Part shown: positions 33,915 through 36,602 of the stretch, piece after piece
Numbering within the stretch: the first letter of the stretch is position 1
Layout: every line of letters starts with the position of its first letter
Assembly: GCA_902797695.1 (NCBI GenBank)
Contig: CADBTW010000032.1
Location: forward strand, 1-36,602
DNA from: an uncultured Sutterellaceae bacterium
Lineage (GTDB): Bacteria > Pseudomonadota > Gammaproteobacteria > Burkholderiales > Burkholderiaceae_F
Direction: 5' to 3'
DNA: 36,602 nt
Notes under the pieces: generated by a model
Database searches by the model: none
Told to the model about the DNA's origin: nothing
What the model saw: only the letters and a program-made list of their open reading frames with translations
Position numbers and translations under genes: made by a program

Positions 33915-34535
33915 GTGTCTAAGCACATCGTATGCATAGTCGGAAACCCGAACTGCGGGAAGACGACCCTCTTCAATGCGATCACGGGCTCGAAGCAGCA
34001 GGTCGGCAACTGGCCTGGCGTGACGGTTGAGAAGAAGAGCGGCTTCTACTCGTGGAAGGACCATGACGTTGAGCTCGTCGACCTTCCCGGCATCTATTCG
34101 GTCACGCCGTCCGAAGCGACTGGCGAGGACGAGCGCGTCGCGCGCGACTACCTCCTCACGGGTGAAGCCGAGGCGGTGATCAACATCGTCGACGCTGGGA
34201 ACCTCGAGCGGAACCTTTACCTCACGACGCAGCTCCTTGAGATGCGCGTTCCGATGATCATGGTCGTGAACATGATGGACATTGCGAAGCTCCATCACCT
34301 CGAGATCGACCTCGTGAAGCTCTCCGCCACTCTCGGCTGTCCGGTGATCGGAATGGTCGCGAACAAGGAGACGGGGCTCGCGGAGCTTAAGGACGCCGTG
34401 AATGCGATGGTCGAGAAGCAGCACGTCCCGACGCTGAACGTGAAGTACGCGGACGACATCGAGCAGTCAATCAGCGCGATCGCGGGAGCGTTCGAGAAGG
34501 CGGGCATGAAGCACGGCCGCTGGAACGCGACGTAG
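33915..34535 (+). CDS. feoB: FeoB N-terminal fragment, GTPase domain
   Basis: The 206-residue product holds a complete G domain: G1 GNPNCGKTT (10-18), G2 Thr in GVTVE (37), G3 DLPG (56-59) and G4 NMMD (119-122). The following helical GDI domain is cut near its middle by the stop, so the fragment cannot regulate a pore in the usual way unless the downstream fragment is also made. Preceded by feoA. Confidence 0.8.
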   Translation: MSKHIVCIVGNPNCGKTTLFNAITGSKQQVGNWPGVTVEKKSGFYSWKDHDVELVDLPGIYSVTPSEATGEDERVARDYLLTGEAEAVINIVDAGNLERNLYLTTQLLEMRVPMIMVVNMMDIAKLHHLEIDLVKLSATLGCPVIGMVANKETGLAELKDAVNAMVEKQHVPTLNVKYADDIEQSISAIAGAFEKAGMKHGRWNAT

Positions 34536-34589
34536 CTCCTCGAAGGGGCGAAGCTTTCGTCAGAAATTCCGGCCGATGTCGAAAGCCGC

Positions 34590-36266
34590 ATGAAGGAGCT
34601 CCGGGCCCCGGTCGAGCATTACGGCGAAGACCTTGACATCGCAATCGCGGACGCCCGCTACCAGCTGGTCGGCGACGTCTGCGGCAAGGTCCACCGCCAC
34701 ACTGGAGACGTCACCGGCACGATCACGGACAAGATCGACCGTGTGGTCCTCAACCGCTGGCTCGGCATTCCGATCTTCCTCCTCGTGATGTACCTGATGT
34801 TCGTCTTCACGATCAACATCGGAAGCGCCTTCATTGACTTCTTCGACATCCTCGTGGGCGGGGTCATGGTGGACGGCTTCGGCACGCTCCTCGAAAGCTT
34901 CGGAACCCCCGAATGGCTGAAGACGCTCCTCGCTGACGGCGTGGGCGGCGGCATCCAGACGGTCTCGACCTTCATTCCGCCGGTCTTCTGCCTCTTCCTC
35001 TTCCTCTCGGTTCTTGAGGATTCCGGCTACATGGCCCGCGCGGCTTTCGTGATGGACCGCTTCATGCGCTCGATCGGCCTCCCGGGCCGTGCCTTCATTC
35101 CGCTTATCGTCGGATTCGGCTGCGGTGTCCCCGCGATCATGTCCACCCGCACGATGAACCGCGAGTCCGACCGCATCATGACGGTCATGATGGTTCCGTT
35201 CATGTCCTGCGGCGCGCGGCTTCCGGTCTACGTGCTGTTCGGCGCCGCATTCTTCGCGGGCCACGGCTCCGGGCTCATCTTCCTGCTCTACCTGATCGGC
35301 ATCCTCGTCGCGATCGCGACCGGGTTCCTCCTGAAGAAGAACGCCTTCCCGGGCGACAACGCTTCCTTCATCATGGAGATCCCGCCGTATCACATTCCGA
35401 CTCTTCGCGATGTCTGGACCCATACCTGGGAACGCCTTGGCGCCTTCATCAAGCGCGCGGGCAAGGTGATCACCGCCGTTGTCGTCGTGCTCACGTTCCT
35501 CAATTCCTGGGGCACTGACGGCACCTTCGGCCATCAGGACACCGAGCAGAGCGTTCTTTCCGAGATCGGCAAGACCATCATTCCGGCCTTCCAGCCGATG
35601 GGCCTGCAGCAGGACAACTGGTCCGCTTCCGTCGGCATTTTCACGGGCGTCCTCGCGAAGGAATCCGTGATCGGAACCCTGAATTCCCTTTACGCGGCTG
35701 CCGCTGAGCGCGAGAACGTGAAGGCCGAGGGCGCGGCGCCCGAGAATGAGGAAGAGGAGGCTCCGTGGAGCTTCACTTCGACCCTTTCCGACGCTGTCGG
35801 CTCGATCGGCGAAAACCTCTCGGGGCTCGCAGGCCAGCTCGCGAATCCGTTCCTTCAGGGCACTGAGATCGGCGACCTTTCCGACACCGAGGCCGCAGTC
35901 GAGGAGGCCGAGGGCACGATGACGACCGTCACCATGATGCAGAAGCTCTTCGGCGGCACGGTCGGTGCATTCGCCTACCTGCTCATGGTGCTGCTCTACA
36001 TGCCCTGCTGCGCCGCGATCGGCACGATCTGGCGTGAGGTCGGCACGAAGTGGACGCTCTTTGCCTGCTGCTGGACGACCGGCGTCGGCTACTGCGCGGC
36101 GACGATCTTCTATCAGGTCGCGACCTTCGCTTCCCACCCCGGATACTCGGTCGCCTGCCTCTTCGGCTGCGCCGTGTTCTTCGCCGTGATGATCGGCTGG
36201 ATGCGCCTCTCGAGGCTTCGTGCTGAGGAGAACGCTCCTAAGGTGATCCCGATCAAGGCCGTCTAA
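34590..36266 (+). CDS. feoB: FeoB C-terminal fragment, membrane domain
   Basis: From the first in-frame ATG after the stop the 558-residue remainder has the rest of the GDI helices and the transmembrane Gate/FeoB regions, with FIPPVFCLFLFLSVLEDSGY, GFGCGVPAIMSTRTM and MSCGARLPVYVLFGAAFF. An acidic loop (about 380-450) is longer than in E. coli. There is no clear Shine-Dalgarno sequence before 34590, so independent translation is doubtful. Confidence 0.75.
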   Translation: MKELRAPVEHYGEDLDIAIADARYQLVGDVCGKVHRHTGDVTGTITDKIDRVVLNRWLGIPIFLLVMYLMFVFTINIGSAFIDFFDILVGGVMVDGFGTLLESFGTPEWLKTLLADGVGGGIQTVSTFIPPVFCLFLFLSVLEDSGYMARAAFVMDRFMRSIGLPGRAFIPLIVGFGCGVPAIMSTRTMNRESDRIMTVMMVPFMSCGARLPVYVLFGAAFFAGHGSGLIFLLYLIGILVAIATGFLLKKNAFPGDNASFIMEIPPYHIPTLRDVWTHTWERLGAFIKRAGKVITAVVVVLTFLNSWGTDGTFGHQDTEQSVLSEIGKTIIPAFQPMGLQQDNWSASVGIFTGVLAKESVIGTLNSLYAAAAERENVKAEGAAPENEEEEAPWSFTSTLSDAVGSIGENLSGLAGQLANPFLQGTEIGDLSDTEAAVEEAEGTMTTVTMMQKLFGGTVGAFAYLLMVLLYMPCCAAIGTIWREVGTKWTLFACCWTTGVGYCAATIFYQVATFASHPGYSVACLFGCAVFFAVMIGWMRLSRLRAEENAPKVIPIKAV

Positions 36267-36350
36267 GGCGGCTTACCCCCGGGTACTTCTCCCGTGAAAA
36301 CCAGCGGGGCGGCGTCTGGCGATTGACGCGCGCCGCCTCAATCAAAAAAC

Positions 36351-36420
36351 GAAGGCCTCCCGTTCCGGAAGAGCCCCCTTCGGTGAAAAAAAGGGGCGAA
36401 TCCCGGATTGGGAGGCCTTC
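36351..36420 (+). other. Long nested stem-loop between feoB and feoC
   Basis: A perfect 11-bp outer stem GAAGGCCTCCC / GGGAGGCCTTC (36351-36361 and 36410-36420) encloses CCGG/CCGG (36365-36368 and 36403-36406) and CCCCTT/AAGGGG (36375-36380 and 36391-36396) stems. No T tract follows, so it is not a plain terminator; it may be a structured RNA or an mRNA-stability element within the feo transcript. Another GGCGGCG/CGCCGCC hairpin lies at 36308-36337. Confidence 0.6.
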
Positions 36421-36445
36421 AAGCTGAAAAGGAACGACTACTCAT

Positions 36446-36602
36446 ATGCCGAGCATCATGGAACTTCGGGACTTCGTGAAGGCGAGGGGAAAGATCAGCC
36501 TCGTCGAGATCGCGAACGAATACCGTACGCCGAAGGAGCTGATCGAGCCGATGATGGAGCGGCTCGTGCAGAAGGGTTGCGTCGAGACATGGCTTCCTAG
36601 GG
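36446..36602 (+). CDS. feoC: FeoC-like regulator, 5' part only
   Basis: Frame begins at ATG 36446 with AAAAGGAA about 11 bases upstream and remains open to the window end (52 codons). MPSIMELRDFVKARGKISLVEIANEY and the following helices match the winged-helix start of FeoC (compare MASLIQVRDLLALRGR in E. coli), a small protein that protects or regulates FeoB. The Cys-rich C-terminal Fe-S motif would be outside the window, so it is not confirmed. Confidence 0.75.
   Translation, partial: MPSIMELRDFVKARGKISLVEIANEYRTPKELIEPMMERLVQKGCVETWLPR

Larger units (their letters stand above)
33915..36266 (+). pseudogene. feoB: feoB interrupted by an in-frame TAG
   Basis: Fe2+ transporter FeoB (inner membrane). 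The whole frame from GTG 33915 (GGGAG about 9 bases upstream) to 36266 spans 784 codons, close to the 773 residues of E. coli FeoB, and stays in one frame, but codon 207 (34533-34535) is TAG. The sequence before and after joins as GRWNAT-stop-LLEGAK, where other FeoBs have R-W-x-A-x-LLEG without a break. A single base change from TGG or AAG would explain it. TAG ends pyrH and uppS normally here, so a changed genetic code is not indicated. Could be a recent inactivation, a split gene or a sequencing error. Confidence 0.85.

Noticed and set aside
34533-34535. Possibility that TAG is reassigned to an amino acid in this organism
   Set aside because: pyrH and uppS end with TAG at normal family lengths, so TAG works as a stop here.
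34560-36137. 525-codon minus-strand frame opposite feoB
   Set aside because: Highly charged antisense shadow of a clear membrane protein gene; not evidence for an antisense gene despite the feoB stop.
1-36602. CRISPR arrays, insertion sequences, prophage genes, tRNA or rRNA
   Set aside because: No regularly spaced repeats, transposase or phage motifs, or recognisable tRNA/rRNA sequences were seen on reading.

Overview
The window is a GC-rich bacterial chromosome segment carrying the translation / isoprenoid / outer-membrane-biogenesis cluster tsf-pyrH-frr-uppS-cdsA-dxr-rseP-bamA-skp-lpxD-fabZ-lpxA-lpxB-rnhB. This order, followed by a SpoU-type RNA methyltransferase and a divergent ppsR/ppsA pair, is characteristic of Betaproteobacteria (Burkholderiales). 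The high GC, the ppsR-ppsA arrangement and a double-feoA feo locus fit a gut Sutterellaceae-like organism, but the family assignment is an inference from gene order and protein style; no database was searched.

Layout. (1) 39-4244: tsf, pyrH, frr, uppS, cdsA, all on +. (2) 4276-8129: a block that interrupts the usual cdsA-dxr junction, with branched-chain aminotransferase ilvE (+), a short-chain dehydrogenase and a DUF805 membrane protein (both -), and a signal-peptide-bearing outer-membrane barrel protein (+). (3) 8248-19713: dxr, rseP, bamA, skp, lpxD, fabZ, lpxA, lpxB, rnhB, an RNA methyltransferase and a small membrane protein, all on +. (4) 19896-24646: sbcD-sbcC DNA-end-processing nuclease; the SbcC coiled coil has no CxxC zinc hook. 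(5) 24741-28654: a PEGA-like lipoprotein and ppsR on -, divergent from ppsA on +, with a perfect inverted repeat between them. (6) 28795-31497: NfeD-like and SPFH (QmcA-like) membrane proteins, then two unknown proteins that look like tandem paralogues. (7) 31508-33040: a FixJ-type response regulator (-) and an unknown 143-residue protein (+), separated by an AT-rich spacer with several perfect inverted repeats. (8) 33413-36602: feoA-feoA-feoB-feoC ferrous-iron uptake locus; feoB is interrupted by one in-frame TAG codon, and feoC runs off the window end.

How the parts work together. Segments 1 and 3 supply envelope building: UppS and Dxr make the isoprenoid carrier, CdsA the phospholipid precursor, LpxD/A/B and FabZ the lipid A acyl chains and disaccharide, BamA and Skp insert outer-membrane proteins, and RseP performs envelope-stress proteolysis. 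PpsR and PpsA control and run pyruvate-to-PEP conversion. The feo locus imports Fe2+ and has a Fur-like site upstream.

No CRISPR array, transposon, prophage, tRNA or rRNA was seen. Most genes are ordinary housekeeping genes. The items most worth a second look are the amber-interrupted feoB, the hookless SbcC, the ppsR/ppsA palindrome, the paralogous unknown pair beside the SPFH gene, and the AT-rich inverted-repeat cluster at 32360-32445.
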